Positions 16,238-25,003 of a DNA stretch of 64,000 nucleotides are shown piece after piece. Below the pieces are notes generated by a model. That model was given only the letters and a program-made list of their open reading frames with translations. It was not told the origin of the DNA and ran no database searches. Source of the DNA: an uncultured Eubacteriales bacterium (GTDB taxonomy: Bacteria > Bacillota > Clostridia > Lachnospirales > Lachnospiraceae); assembly GCA_900314525.1 (NCBI GenBank), contig OMVN01000004.1:1-64000 (forward strand), given 5' to 3'. Each line of letters begins with the position of its first letter. The stretch's first letter is position 1. The translations under genes and the position numbers were made by a program.

Positions 16238-16345
16238 ATTAAATTCTCCTTTGTTAAATAAGCTCAAAAACTATGTATATATTGTATCATATTTCGTTAA
16301 TAGTTACATCAAAATAAAATTCACTATTTTTTTATAAAATAACAC

Positions 16346-16374
16346 TTGCATAATTCGACATTATATTGTACAAT
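16346..16374 (+). promoter_or_regulatory. Promoter of the candidate small RNA
   Basis: TTGCAT (16346-16351) and TACAAT (16369-16374) are exactly 17 bases apart in a region with no gene on either strand. Confidence 0.55.
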
Positions 16375-16380
16375 CTTGTT

Positions 16381-16490
16381 ATGGAAAGGAATAACCCTTC
16401 AAATGTTCCTTTCCCTTATAACCCCTTATTAATTATTTATACTCCCCTCGAGCAGCTATGTAAACGAAATACATAGCTGCTCATTTTTTG
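16381..16490 (+). ncRNA. Candidate small regulatory RNA with C-rich motifs
   Basis: A promoter upstream and a strong terminator downstream (GAGCAGCTATGT with ACATAGCTGCTC, 16450-16482, then six T) define a transcript of about 110 bases with no convincing reading frame. Its 5' part is a hairpin (GGAAAGGAA with TTCCTTTCC, 16383-16414). The unpaired middle has CCCTT, ACCCCTT and ACTCCCCTC stretches, which are complementary to Shine-Dalgarno sequences, as in several Firmicute antisense sRNAs. No Rfam family is recognised. This occupies most of the 305-base gap between the EAL pseudogene and the HAD phosphatase. Confidence 0.5.
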
Positions 16491-16501
16491 TGTATATGAT
16501 G

Positions 16502-16548
16502 AAAAAATAGACCACAGTCAGGTTGATTATTAGATTAGGACTGTGGTC
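16502..16548 (-). terminator. Terminator of the metH-HAD operon
   Basis: On the minus strand GACCACAGTC pairs with GACTGTGGTC (16539-16548 with 16510-16519) and is followed by a U-rich run (A-run on the plus strand at 16502-16507). Confidence 0.8.
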
Positions 16549-16573
16549 ATATTAATATCAATATTCTAAAAAA

Positions 16574-17287
16574 TTATTTTGTTATCTCGTTAAATAATTC
16601 CATTGCATCAGATACGATTACTGTGGCATTATTCCTTATGAGGAAATCACTGCTTCGGAATCCCCAGTCTACACATATACAGTTAAGACCAGCATTTTTT
16701 GCAGTCAGGATATCGATTTCAGAATCACCAATGTAAACTGTTTCAGATTCTGAAACGTTTAATGATTCAATAGCTTTTAATGTCATATCCTTTGCTGGCT
16801 TTCTTGCAACGCCTTCCATCTCACCGATTGACACGTCAAAAAGATTTTTGAAATGAGTTTCGCAGAGCTTAAGTACTGCTTCATTAGGTTTATTGGATAC
16901 TACTGCAGTTTTTATACCTGCTTTTCTAAGGTTCTCCACAACATTGTTTATGCCAGGAAATGGACCTGTCTTTATTGCACAATTTTCTTCATAGTATGGT
17001 TTGTAAATAGCTTTTATTTTAGATAACTCAGAAGAATCAGTTTTTATTTTGCTGCATTCGTGGTCTGTTCCAATAGAGAGCAGATCGTCTTCTGTAAATC
17101 CCATTTCCATTGCAAGACCTCTTTTTATAGCCACGTCAACACCGCTTCCGAATAAGGTCTTTGTTTCATCTATAGTAAAATCGTGTTTATGACCAGCTTT
17201 TTCAAATGAGTAGTTTATCGCATTACATAAATCAGATAAAGTATCTAAAATTGTTCCATCCATATCAAATATTGCTGCTTTATACAT
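16574..17287 (-). CDS. HAD-family phosphatase, phosphoglycolate phosphatase type
   Basis: This soluble 237-residue HAD hydrolase has motif I FDMDGTILDTLSDL (residues 7-20, nucleophile Asp), motif II VVSNKP, a Lys in the ARKPAKD segment and motif IV YIGDSEIDILTAKNAG. The helical cap between motifs I and II is the size seen in Gph-like enzymes, which remove phosphate from 2-phosphoglycolate or small sugar phosphates. The exact substrate cannot be told from sequence. It starts 20 bases after metH with GGAGG ahead, so the two are co-transcribed; a link with methionine metabolism is not obvious. Confidence 0.85.
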   Translation of the reverse strand: MYKAAIFDMDGTILDTLSDLCNAINYSFEKAGHKHDFTIDETKTLFGSGVDVAIKRGLAMEMGFTEDDLLSIGTDHECSKIKTDSSELSKIKAIYKPYYEENCAIKTGPFPGINNVVENLRKAGIKTAVVSNKPNEAVLKLCETHFKNLFDVSIGEMEGVARKPAKDMTLKAIESLNVSESETVYIGDSEIDILTAKNAGLNCICVDWGFRSSDFLIRNNATVIVSDAMELFNEITK

Positions 17288-17307
17288 CTGTTTTCCTCCT
17301 AAAATGA

Positions 17308-19773
17308 TTATTCTGCCAGAAGTTTTTTGACAAGATTTACACAGTCAGCTGCATCAGTAGAATATCCAGCGGCACCAATCTCGTTTGCAAAACCTTCTGT
17401 TACTGCGGCACCGCCTACTATGATTTTAGATGTGCAGTTTTTGTCTTTTGCCAGAGCAATAACTTTTTTCATGTTCATCATTGTTGTTGTCATGAGGGCA
17501 GAAAGTGCAATTACTTTTGCATTTTCCTTCATGGCACAGTCGATGATATCCTCACTGTCTACATTTTTTCCAAGATCTATTACTTTATACCCATAATTTC
17601 TAAGCATTAGAGCAACAAGATTTTTGCCAATATCGTGAACATCGCCTTCAACTGTTGCTATAACAATTACTGGGGCGTCTTCATTTTCACTGGCACATCC
17701 TAAGAATGGTTCGAGATAAGCTATGGCAGTCTCCATTGCGCCAGCACTGGCAATTAGCTGTGGGAGAAAATATTTTTTCTTGTCAAATAAGTCTCCTACT
17801 TCGTTAATTGCACCGATAAGATTGTTATCTAATATTTCCTTGGCAGATAGTCCAGATGACATTTCTTCCTTTACGAGATTTACAATCTGGTTTTTGTCCC
17901 CATTTAACACTGCATTGAAGACAGCACTGCTATTTGTCTCTTTATCATGGGAATCATTACCTGTATTTTTATTGGTATCTGTACCTGCAGTTGATGCTTT
18001 CTTAGGAGCGGTGCTTGCAATGGTTTCTTTTCGCTTGCTGTAGAACTGCATTCTCTTAATGTATGCAATGTCACTTTCGTGTCTGTTAAGAAGCAAATTA
18101 GCTGCAAATGCAGTATTCATAAGCAGATCCTGGGATGGATTTGCAATTGCCATTGTGAGTCCGCTGGCAATTCCCATGGTGAGGAAAGTAGAGTTAATAA
18201 AGCTTCTTTCTGGAAGACCAAAGGAAATATTTGACAGACCGCACACTGATGCCAAATCATTGGATACACAGAATTTAAAAGTATCCATACATGACAGAGC
18301 TGATGCTTTATCTGCACCTACAGTTGCAACCAGTGCATCTACCACAATATCTTCTTTGGAAAAACCAAATTCTTTTGCAGTTTTAATGGCTTCTTTCACA
18401 ATACCATGTTTTTCTTCGTTTGAAGCAGGTATTCCACTGTCAGAAACAGGAAGGAAGATAAACATTGCTCCGTATTTTTTTGCAACTTCCAAAAGTCTCT
18501 CGAATTTTGCACTTTCATATGAGATTGAGTTAATAAGTGCACGTCCAGGGTATATTCTTAAGGCTGCTTCTATAACTTCAGGGAAACTCGAGTCAATACA
18601 GAGGGGAAGATTTGTTACCTGTGTTACTTCATCAATAACTTTTAACATTGTTTCCTTTTCATCTATTCCGCCCATGCCTACATTTACATCTAATACTCTG
18701 GCACCCAGAGCTTCCTGATCTCTTGCCATTTCACGTACAAGTTCAAAATCACCGTCAATTAACTGGGCTTGAAGTTTCTTTTTTCCTGTTGGATTAATTC
18801 GCTCGCCAATTACAAAGAAATCATTTCCGACACTGATTTCTGCAGAGTCTCGCTCTGAACATATGATTCTTCGTTTTTCTTTTAATACTGGTTTTGGAGT
18901 GACGTCTTTCAGAACATTAATGAGTGCCTCTATATGCGCAGGGGTAGTTCCGCAGCATCCTCCAATGATTCTTACACCTTCGTTAACTAGATTCTTGCAA
19001 GAAATTGCAAAGTCATCTGGAGTCATTTTGTATACAGTTTCGTCGTTTTCTATTTCAGGAAGGCCTGCATTTGGTTTGGCTATGACTGGAATGTTAGAGT
19101 AAGAATACAATTCTTTTACAATATCCGTCATTGTGTCAGGACCAGTAGAACAGTTCAAACCGATAGCATCAACACCAAGGCCCTGTAAGATAACAGGGAC
19201 ATTTCTTGCAGGGGTACCAAAGAGAGTTCTTCCATCTGCTTCGAATGTGAGAGTTGCCATTATTGGAAGATCGCATACCTCCCTGATGGCAATGACTGCG
19301 GCTCTTGTTTCTTGGATGCTCATCATTGTCTCAACGACAAATAAATCAACACCAGCATTATAAAGAGAAATAGCCTGTTCTTTGTATATGTCTACAAGCT
19401 CCTCAAACTGCAAATCTCCCATTGGAGCAATCTGATGACCGGTCATGGTCATGTCGCCGGCAACATAAGCTCTGCCGTTTACGGCTTCCTTTGAGAGGGC
19501 AACTAATGATGAATTTATTTCATCTAATCTGTCTTCCAAACCATATTCGGAAAGTTTTAGCCTGTTACCTGTAAATGTAGGAGCATAAACAATGTTTGTT
19601 CCCGCATCTACAAAATCGGACTGAAGTTTTTTTATTGTATCGGGATTTTCTATAATCCAGCTTTCGGGACAAACACCTATCGGCATGCCCATTTTCTGGA
19701 GATTAGTACCTGTGGCACCGTCTAAAAATACAAGACCTGATTCACAAAGTTTTCTAAATTCGTCTCTAGTCAT
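17308..19773 (-). CDS. metH: Cobalamin-dependent methionine synthase without reactivation domain
   Basis: MetH transfers a methyl group from methyltetrahydrofolate to homocysteine through cobalamin. Domain order: homocysteine-binding barrel (1-290) with zinc ligands in GLNCSTGPD and GGCCGTTPAHI; pterin-binding barrel (about 315-565, IGERINPTGKKKLQ and DVNVGMGGIDEKE); a long Ser/Thr/Lys linker (about 580-612); cobalamin cap (615-690); and B12-binding domain (695-821) with DVHDIGKNLV, where His is the lower cobalt ligand. The C-terminal AdoMet reactivation domain of E. coli MetH is absent, as in many clostridia, so a separate reactivase is expected. No S-box is visible upstream. The HAD gene follows. 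Confidence 0.93.
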   Translation of the reverse strand: MTRDEFRKLCESGLVFLDGATGTNLQKMGMPIGVCPESWIIENPDTIKKLQSDFVDAGTNIVYAPTFTGNRLKLSEYGLEDRLDEINSSLVALSKEAVNGRAYVAGDMTMTGHQIAPMGDLQFEELVDIYKEQAISLYNAGVDLFVVETMMSIQETRAAVIAIREVCDLPIMATLTFEADGRTLFGTPARNVPVILQGLGVDAIGLNCSTGPDTMTDIVKELYSYSNIPVIAKPNAGLPEIENDETVYKMTPDDFAISCKNLVNEGVRIIGGCCGTTPAHIEALINVLKDVTPKPVLKEKRRIICSERDSAEISVGNDFFVIGERINPTGKKKLQAQLIDGDFELVREMARDQEALGARVLDVNVGMGGIDEKETMLKVIDEVTQVTNLPLCIDSSFPEVIEAALRIYPGRALINSISYESAKFERLLEVAKKYGAMFIFLPVSDSGIPASNEEKHGIVKEAIKTAKEFGFSKEDIVVDALVATVGADKASALSCMDTFKFCVSNDLASVCGLSNISFGLPERSFINSTFLTMGIASGLTMAIANPSQDLLMNTAFAANLLLNRHESDIAYIKRMQFYSKRKETIASTAPKKASTAGTDTNKNTGNDSHDKETNSSAVFNAVLNGDKNQIVNLVKEEMSSGLSAKEILDNNLIGAINEVGDLFDKKKYFLPQLIASAGAMETAIAYLEPFLGCASENEDAPVIVIATVEGDVHDIGKNLVALMLRNYGYKVIDLGKNVDSEDIIDCAMKENAKVIALSALMTTTMMNMKKVIALAKDKNCTSKIIVGGAAVTEGFANEIGAAGYSTDAADCVNLVKKLLAE

Positions 19774-19859
19774 TTAACCACCTCTGATAATATTTGTTAT
19801 CTTTATACCATAAAATAGGCTTCAATGCACATGATTTATCATTTATTTTTGATTTTTTG

Positions 19860-19966
19860 TTGAAAAATAAAATTTGCAATGTTAAAATATGAAAAATTCC
19901 CGCCGGGGAAATCGCATGAAATATATCATTAGGCCTTAGAAGATATATTCCATGCTTTTTATTTTT
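19860..19966 (+). promoter_or_regulatory. MATE promoter with terminator-like leader
   Basis: TTGAAA (19860-19865) and TAAAAT (19883-19888) are 17 bases apart. The 5' leader holds a small CCC-GCC-GGG hairpin (19899-19907) and a long stem, GCATGAAATATATC (19914-19927) with GATATATTCCATGC (19942-19955), containing one mismatch. It runs directly into TTTTTATTTTT (19956-19966), and the AGGAG of the MATE gene comes right after. Such a terminator inside a leader suggests attenuation, perhaps by a ligand-sensing RNA. The class is not recognised. Confidence 0.55.
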
Positions 19967-19981
19967 AAATCAGGAGAAATT

Positions 19982-21262
19982 ATGGATATAAGATTAAAGA
20001 GTTACCTAAAATATACGACCCTTAATATTCTTGGAATGCTGGGTCTTTCGTTATATATACTTGCCGATACTTTTTTTGTATCAAAGGGAATGGGAACTAA
20101 GGGTCTCGCTGCACTGAATTTTGCAATTCCTGTATACAATTTTATTAATGGAACAGGACTTATGTTCAGCATTGGCGGTGGTAGCCTTTATTCTCTAAAA
20201 AAATACCAGAGTAAAAATGAAGGGGATAAAATATTTACAAATTCCATTTCTATGGCTGTGGTAACGGCGGTCATATTCATGGTGATAGGTATTTTATTTC
20301 CGGGGAAAATTGCAAGTCTTCTTGGGGCATCAGGAACCGTTGGAAGAATGACCACAATCTATATAAGGATGATTTTACTGTTTTCACCAGCATTTTTAAT
20401 AATTAATATTCTTATATGCTTTGGCAGAAATGATGGAAGACCTGGACTTGCGATGGTTGCCATGGCCTTAGGAAGCTTATTTAATATTGTGTTTGACTAT
20501 ATCTTTATCTTCCCAATGAAACTGGGGATATTTGGTGCGGTGCTGGCAACTGGGTGTTCCCCGGTTGTTGGAATTATTACAATGATGACACATTTTATGA
20601 ACCCTAGAAGAAGACAGGTAAAGACGGTCAGGAAAATACCAGAAAAAGACATTTCTCTAAAAATTATTTCCCTGGGGGCAGGAAGTCTTATCACGGAGAT
20701 GTCTGCAGGGATTGTGATGATTGTATTTAATTTTCTGATGTTAAAGGGTGGTGGAAATACTGCAGTAGCAGCATATGGAATTGTGGCAAATATATCCCTT
20801 GTGGTGATAGCGGTTTTTACGGGACTTGCACAGGGTATACAGCCACTTGCAAGCTCCTCCTATGGAAATCATGGGGAAAAGGAAGCAAAAATATTTCGGA
20901 AATATGGGATAATTAACGTATTTGTAATTTCTGCAATTATAAGTTCAGGGATATTTCTGTTTGCAAATGAAATAGCGGCTATTTTTAACAGTGAAAAGAA
21001 TATTTCTCTTCAGAAACAGGCTGTATTTGGACTGAAAATTTATTTTGCGGCAACGCTATTCATGGGAATTAATATTATGATGTCAATTTATTATGCAGCT
21101 ATTGGCAGGGAGAAAATGGCCCAGATAATTGCACTTTTAAGGGGGATAGTTCTCGTTATTCCAGTTATGATACTGCTATTTACAATTTTTGGTATCGATG
21201 GAGTTTGGTTTGGGGTAGTGGTTACGGAAATAATTACAATGTTAGTGGGATTTATGAGTTGA
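19982..21262 (+). CDS. MATE-family multidrug/organic cation exporter
   Basis: The 426-residue product has about 12 hydrophobic helices in two repeats, as in MATE antiporters (MepA/NorM type), which export cationic drugs using sodium or proton gradients. The N-terminus LGLSLYILADTFFVSKGMG and the LNFAIPVYNFINGTGLMF segment are typical of the clostridial MATE group. The start at 19982 has AGGAG 6 bases ahead; the ATG at 19952 lies inside the terminator stem of the leader. The protein is slightly short at its C-terminus (usual length about 440-450). Its substrate is unknown; the leader hairpin suggests inducible expression. Confidence 0.9.
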   Translation: MDIRLKSYLKYTTLNILGMLGLSLYILADTFFVSKGMGTKGLAALNFAIPVYNFINGTGLMFSIGGGSLYSLKKYQSKNEGDKIFTNSISMAVVTAVIFMVIGILFPGKIASLLGASGTVGRMTTIYIRMILLFSPAFLIINILICFGRNDGRPGLAMVAMALGSLFNIVFDYIFIFPMKLGIFGAVLATGCSPVVGIITMMTHFMNPRRRQVKTVRKIPEKDISLKIISLGAGSLITEMSAGIVMIVFNFLMLKGGGNTAVAAYGIVANISLVVIAVFTGLAQGIQPLASSSYGNHGEKEAKIFRKYGIINVFVISAIISSGIFLFANEIAAIFNSEKNISLQKQAVFGLKIYFAATLFMGINIMMSIYYAAIGREKMAQIIALLRGIVLVIPVMILLFTIFGIDGVWFGVVVTEIITMLVGFMS

Positions 21263-21321
21263 AAATAATGCCCCCAAGGGCTAAAATGAACTATAGAAAT
21301 AACGATTAGGAGGAACATATA

Positions 21322-22938
21322 ATGGCTTGGTACGATGAAGCTGTGTTTTATCACATTTATCCACTTGGACTTACAGGGGCACCCGCAGAAAATAATTACG
21401 GGGAGCCTGTTCACAGACTTAATACCCTGATTCCATGGATTGATCATATTAAGGAAATAGGATGTAATGCTTTATATATAGGACCACTTTTTGAATCTGT
21501 GGGACACGGATATGAGACAACTGATTATAAAAAATTAGATTCAAGACTGGGAACAAATGAGGATCTTAAGAATTTCGTAAAGGAATGTCATGACAGAGGT
21601 GTAAAAGTAGTATTTGATGGTGTGTTCAATCACACAGGACGTGATTTCTTTGCTTTTCAGGATATCAAGAAAAACAGGGAGAATTCAAGATACACCGGAT
21701 GGTACTGTAATATAAATTTCTGGGGGAACAATGAATACAACGACGGATTTTCGTATGAAAACTGGGGAGGATATAATCTTTTAGTTAAACTTAACCAGAG
21801 AAATCCAGAGGTCAGAGATTATATTTGTGATGTTATCAGATACTGGGTAAGCGAATTTGACGTGGATGGTATAAGACTTGATGCTGCAGACGTTCTTGAT
21901 TTTGACTATATGAAAGCAATGAGACATGTGGCAAATGAAGTGAAACCAGATTTCTGGCTTATGGGAGAGGTTATACATGGTGATTATACAAGATGGGTAA
22001 ATGGTGAAACTCTTCACGCTGTTACAAATTATACACTTCATAAAGCTCTCTATTCGGGACACAATGAGCATAATTATTTTGAAATTGCTCATACAGTGAG
22101 AAGACTTTATGACATGGCTGGAAACAATCCACTTGGACTCAGACTTTATAATTTTGCGGACAATCATGATGTGGAGAGAATATACACAAAACTTTCCAAT
22201 AAGGCCCATATGATACCAGTTCATATTTTGATGTATACACTTCCTGGAGTTCCATCTATTTACTATGGTTCAGAGTTTGGCATAGAGGGCAGAAAAGAAA
22301 GAAGTTCTGATGCTTCCTTAAGACCAGCATTAAACCTTGAAGACTTTAAGGATGCAGTTGATTCTAATGTTGTAACTAAGGTAATTGCAGCACTTGGAAA
22401 AGTAAGACAGAATGTATTAGCGCTTTCTTATGGTGGATTCAGAGAACTCAAATTAACTAACAGACAGTATGCATTTTCAAGAAGACTTGAAAATGAAAAT
22501 GTTATAGTAGCAGTAAATAATGATGATAATGATTCATGGTTTAATCTTCCAGCAGATGGTGTCTCAGAATATTTGTGCGTATTATCAGGAGAGAGAATAA
22601 AAGCAGAAAACGGAATGGTTAACTTTCTTATAAGGGCAAATTACGGAGATATTCTGATCCCTGTAAATGGTGAAACAGGGGATTACAAACCCGTTGAGTA
22701 TAAAGAAGTTAAGGAAGCAGTTAAAAAGGAAGAAGAAAAAACTGCACAGGCACAGCCAAAACTTCCAGAGCATGTGAGACCAGGGGTGTCATATGAAGAA
22801 ATGACAGTTGAAGAATTACAGCTTTCAATTCTTGAAAAAATGGCGGCAAATGGACCTGTAACTGACCAGATGAAGAAAACAGTAACGGATAATGTATATC
22901 ACGATTCGCTGGTTAACTGGGTAAAGAGCTTTAGATAA
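21322..22938 (+). CDS. GH13 alpha-glucosidase/amylase-family enzyme
   Basis: This cytoplasmic enzyme (no signal peptide) has the four GH13 regions: DGVFNHTG (region I), GIRLDAADVL with the nucleophile Asp (II), LMGEVIHGD with the acid/base Glu (III) and FADNHDVERI with the transition-state Asp (IV). It should cleave alpha-1,4 or alpha-1,6 glucosidic bonds of maltodextrins. The catalytic core and beta domain cover about residues 1-450. A Lys/Glu-rich linker (about 455-480) then leads to an extra helical tail of about 55 residues (from HVRPGVSYEEM) that I do not recognise. AGGAGGAACATATA precedes the ATG. A role in intracellular glycogen/maltodextrin use fits the debranching enzyme at 28.2 kb. 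Confidence 0.88.
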   Translation: MAWYDEAVFYHIYPLGLTGAPAENNYGEPVHRLNTLIPWIDHIKEIGCNALYIGPLFESVGHGYETTDYKKLDSRLGTNEDLKNFVKECHDRGVKVVFDGVFNHTGRDFFAFQDIKKNRENSRYTGWYCNINFWGNNEYNDGFSYENWGGYNLLVKLNQRNPEVRDYICDVIRYWVSEFDVDGIRLDAADVLDFDYMKAMRHVANEVKPDFWLMGEVIHGDYTRWVNGETLHAVTNYTLHKALYSGHNEHNYFEIAHTVRRLYDMAGNNPLGLRLYNFADNHDVERIYTKLSNKAHMIPVHILMYTLPGVPSIYYGSEFGIEGRKERSSDASLRPALNLEDFKDAVDSNVVTKVIAALGKVRQNVLALSYGGFRELKLTNRQYAFSRRLENENVIVAVNNDDNDSWFNLPADGVSEYLCVLSGERIKAENGMVNFLIRANYGDILIPVNGETGDYKPVEYKEVKEAVKKEEEKTAQAQPKLPEHVRPGVSYEEMTVEELQLSILEKMAANGPVTDQMKKTVTDNVYHDSLVNWVKSFR

Positions 22939-22952
22939 TACAATAAGAAAGC

Positions 22953-22981
22953 TTGAAAAAACAGTGAATACAAGGTATGAT
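22953..22981 (+). promoter_or_regulatory. Promoter of the metG operon
   Basis: TTGAAA (22953-22958) and TATGAT (22976-22981) are 17 bases apart, about 45 bases before the metG start. Confidence 0.65.
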
Positions 22982-23023
22982 ATAACATATTTGCTTTCAT
23001 ACTAAGAAAAGGAGATGGATTAT

Positions 23024-24988
23024 ATGTGCAATAATTGTAAAAATAAACCATATTATATAACAACAGCAATAGCTTACGCATCAGGAAAACCTCATATTGG
23101 TAATACATATGAAGTGGTTCTTGCAGATGCAATAGCTAGATATAAAAGATTTCAGGGCTATGATGTAAGATTTCAGACAGGAACTGATGAGCATGGACAG
23201 AAAATAGAATTAAAGGCAGAGGAAGCAGGAATATCTCCAAAGGAATATGTAGATAATGTATCTGCAGAGATTAAAAGACTCTGGGATATTATGAATACTT
23301 CTTATGACAGATTTATCAGAACAACAGACGAGGATCATGAAAAACAGGTTCAGAAGATTTTTAAGAAACTTTACGATCAGGGAGATATCTACAAGGGAAC
23401 ATACGAAGGTATGTACTGTACACCATGTGAATCTTTCTTTACAAGCTCACAGTTAGTTGATGGAAAATGTCCAGACTGTGGAAGAGAAGTACAACCTGCA
23501 AAAGAGGAGGCATACTTCCTTAAATTGTCTAAGTATCAGGACAGATTAAAAGAGTATATAAATGAGCATCCACAGTTTATACAGCCAGAGGCACGTAAGA
23601 ATGAGATGCTTAATAACTTCATTAATAAAGGACTTCAGGATCTCTGCGTATCGAGAACATCGTTTAAGTGGGGAATTCCAGTGACATTTGATGATAAGCA
23701 TGTTGTATATGTATGGATTGATGCATTATCAAACTATATAACAGGACTTGGATATGATGCAGATGGAAACCACGGAGACTTATATAATAAATACTGGCCA
23801 GCTAATTTACATCTGATTGGAAAAGATATTTTGAGATTCCACACAATATACTGGCCAATTATGCTTATGGCACTTGATATTCCGCTTCCAGAGCAGGTAT
23901 TTGGACATCCATGGCTTCTCCAGTCTGATGGAAAAATGAGTAAATCTAAGGGAAATGTGATTTATGCAGATGACGCAGTCGATTTATTTGGAGTAGATGC
24001 AGTCAGATATTTCTTTATTCATGAGATGCCATTTGAGAGTGACGGAATAGTTGGATGGGATACAATGATTGAGAGATACAATTCAGATCTTGCTAATGTA
24101 CTTGGAAATCTTGTGAATCGTACAATATCAATGACAAATAAATATTTCGATGGAGTTTTATCTAATAAGAATGTCAATCCTGACCCATGGGATGAAGAAC
24201 TTAAAAATTTAGCTCTTGAGACAGTTAAAACGGCAACAGAAAAAATGGATAATTTAAGGGTTGCAGATGCTCTTACAACAATCTTTAATCTGTTTAAGAG
24301 ATGTAATAAATATATTGATGAGACAACACCTTGGATTCTTGCAAAAGATGAGGCTAATAATGACAGACTTATGACAGTTCTCTACAACCTTACAGAGAGC
24401 ATAACAATTGGAGCCTCACTTCTTGCGTCATTTATGCCTGAGACAACTGATAAAATAGCTGCACAGTTAAATACAACACTCAGAGATATTGACAGTCTTG
24501 ACACATTTGGTTTATATGCTGATGGCACAAAGGTAATAGAGAAACCCGAGATGTTATTTGCAAGACTTGACGCAGATAAAGTTATGGAGAGAGTTGAGGA
24601 AATAAAGGCTGCCCAGAAAGCTGAGGCAGGTGTACCTGAATATCCAAAGGTTGAGAAAAAACCTGAGATAACATTAGAGGATTTTGATAAAGTCCAGATT
24701 CAGGTTGGTGAAGTATTAAAATGTGAAAAAGTTAAAAAAGCAAAGAAACTTCTCTGCTCACAGATAAGAGTAGGTGATGAAGTAAGACAGATAGTATCAG
24801 GAATATCACTTCATTACACTCCTGAAGAAATGGTTGGAAAGAAGGTTGCAGTTATTACAAATCTTAAACCAGCAAAATTATGTGGACTTCTTTCAGAAGG
24901 TATGATTCTTGCAGCAGCAGATGACGATGGAAATATGTCAGTTCTCACACTTGATAAAGATATTATCAGTGGATCAGAAATCTGCTAA
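23024..24988 (+). CDS. metG: Methionyl-tRNA synthetase
   Basis: A class I aminoacyl-tRNA synthetase that charges tRNA-Met. The HIGH motif reads PHIGNTYE near residue 24, a zinc-knuckle insertion has CTPC and CPDC (about 126-150), and the KMSKSKGN loop lies near residue 300. The anticodon-binding helical domain follows (about 350-510), and a C-terminal EMAP/Trbp111-like tRNA-binding domain covers the last 105 residues (DKVQIQVGEVLKCEKV to the end), as in dimeric bacterial MetRS. The start at 23024 is favoured since AAAGGAG is 9 bases upstream and abuts the alternative ATG at 23015. It heads a run of closely spaced genes. Confidence 0.95.
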   Translation: MCNNCKNKPYYITTAIAYASGKPHIGNTYEVVLADAIARYKRFQGYDVRFQTGTDEHGQKIELKAEEAGISPKEYVDNVSAEIKRLWDIMNTSYDRFIRTTDEDHEKQVQKIFKKLYDQGDIYKGTYEGMYCTPCESFFTSSQLVDGKCPDCGREVQPAKEEAYFLKLSKYQDRLKEYINEHPQFIQPEARKNEMLNNFINKGLQDLCVSRTSFKWGIPVTFDDKHVVYVWIDALSNYITGLGYDADGNHGDLYNKYWPANLHLIGKDILRFHTIYWPIMLMALDIPLPEQVFGHPWLLQSDGKMSKSKGNVIYADDAVDLFGVDAVRYFFIHEMPFESDGIVGWDTMIERYNSDLANVLGNLVNRTISMTNKYFDGVLSNKNVNPDPWDEELKNLALETVKTATEKMDNLRVADALTTIFNLFKRCNKYIDETTPWILAKDEANNDRLMTVLYNLTESITIGASLLASFMPETTDKIAAQLNTTLRDIDSLDTFGLYADGTKVIEKPEMLFARLDADKVMERVEEIKAAQKAEAGVPEYPKVEKKPEITLEDFDKVQIQVGEVLKCEKVKKAKKLLCSQIRVGDEVRQIVSGISLHYTPEEMVGKKVAVITNLKPAKLCGLLSEGMILAAADDDGNMSVLTLDKDIISGSEIC

Positions 24989-25003
24989 TTATAAGGAGCA
25001 GTT

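Noticed and set aside
18059-18718. A 219-codon plus-strand frame opposite metH
   Set aside because: Shadow of the metH pterin domain; no family resemblance and no promoter or ribosome site.
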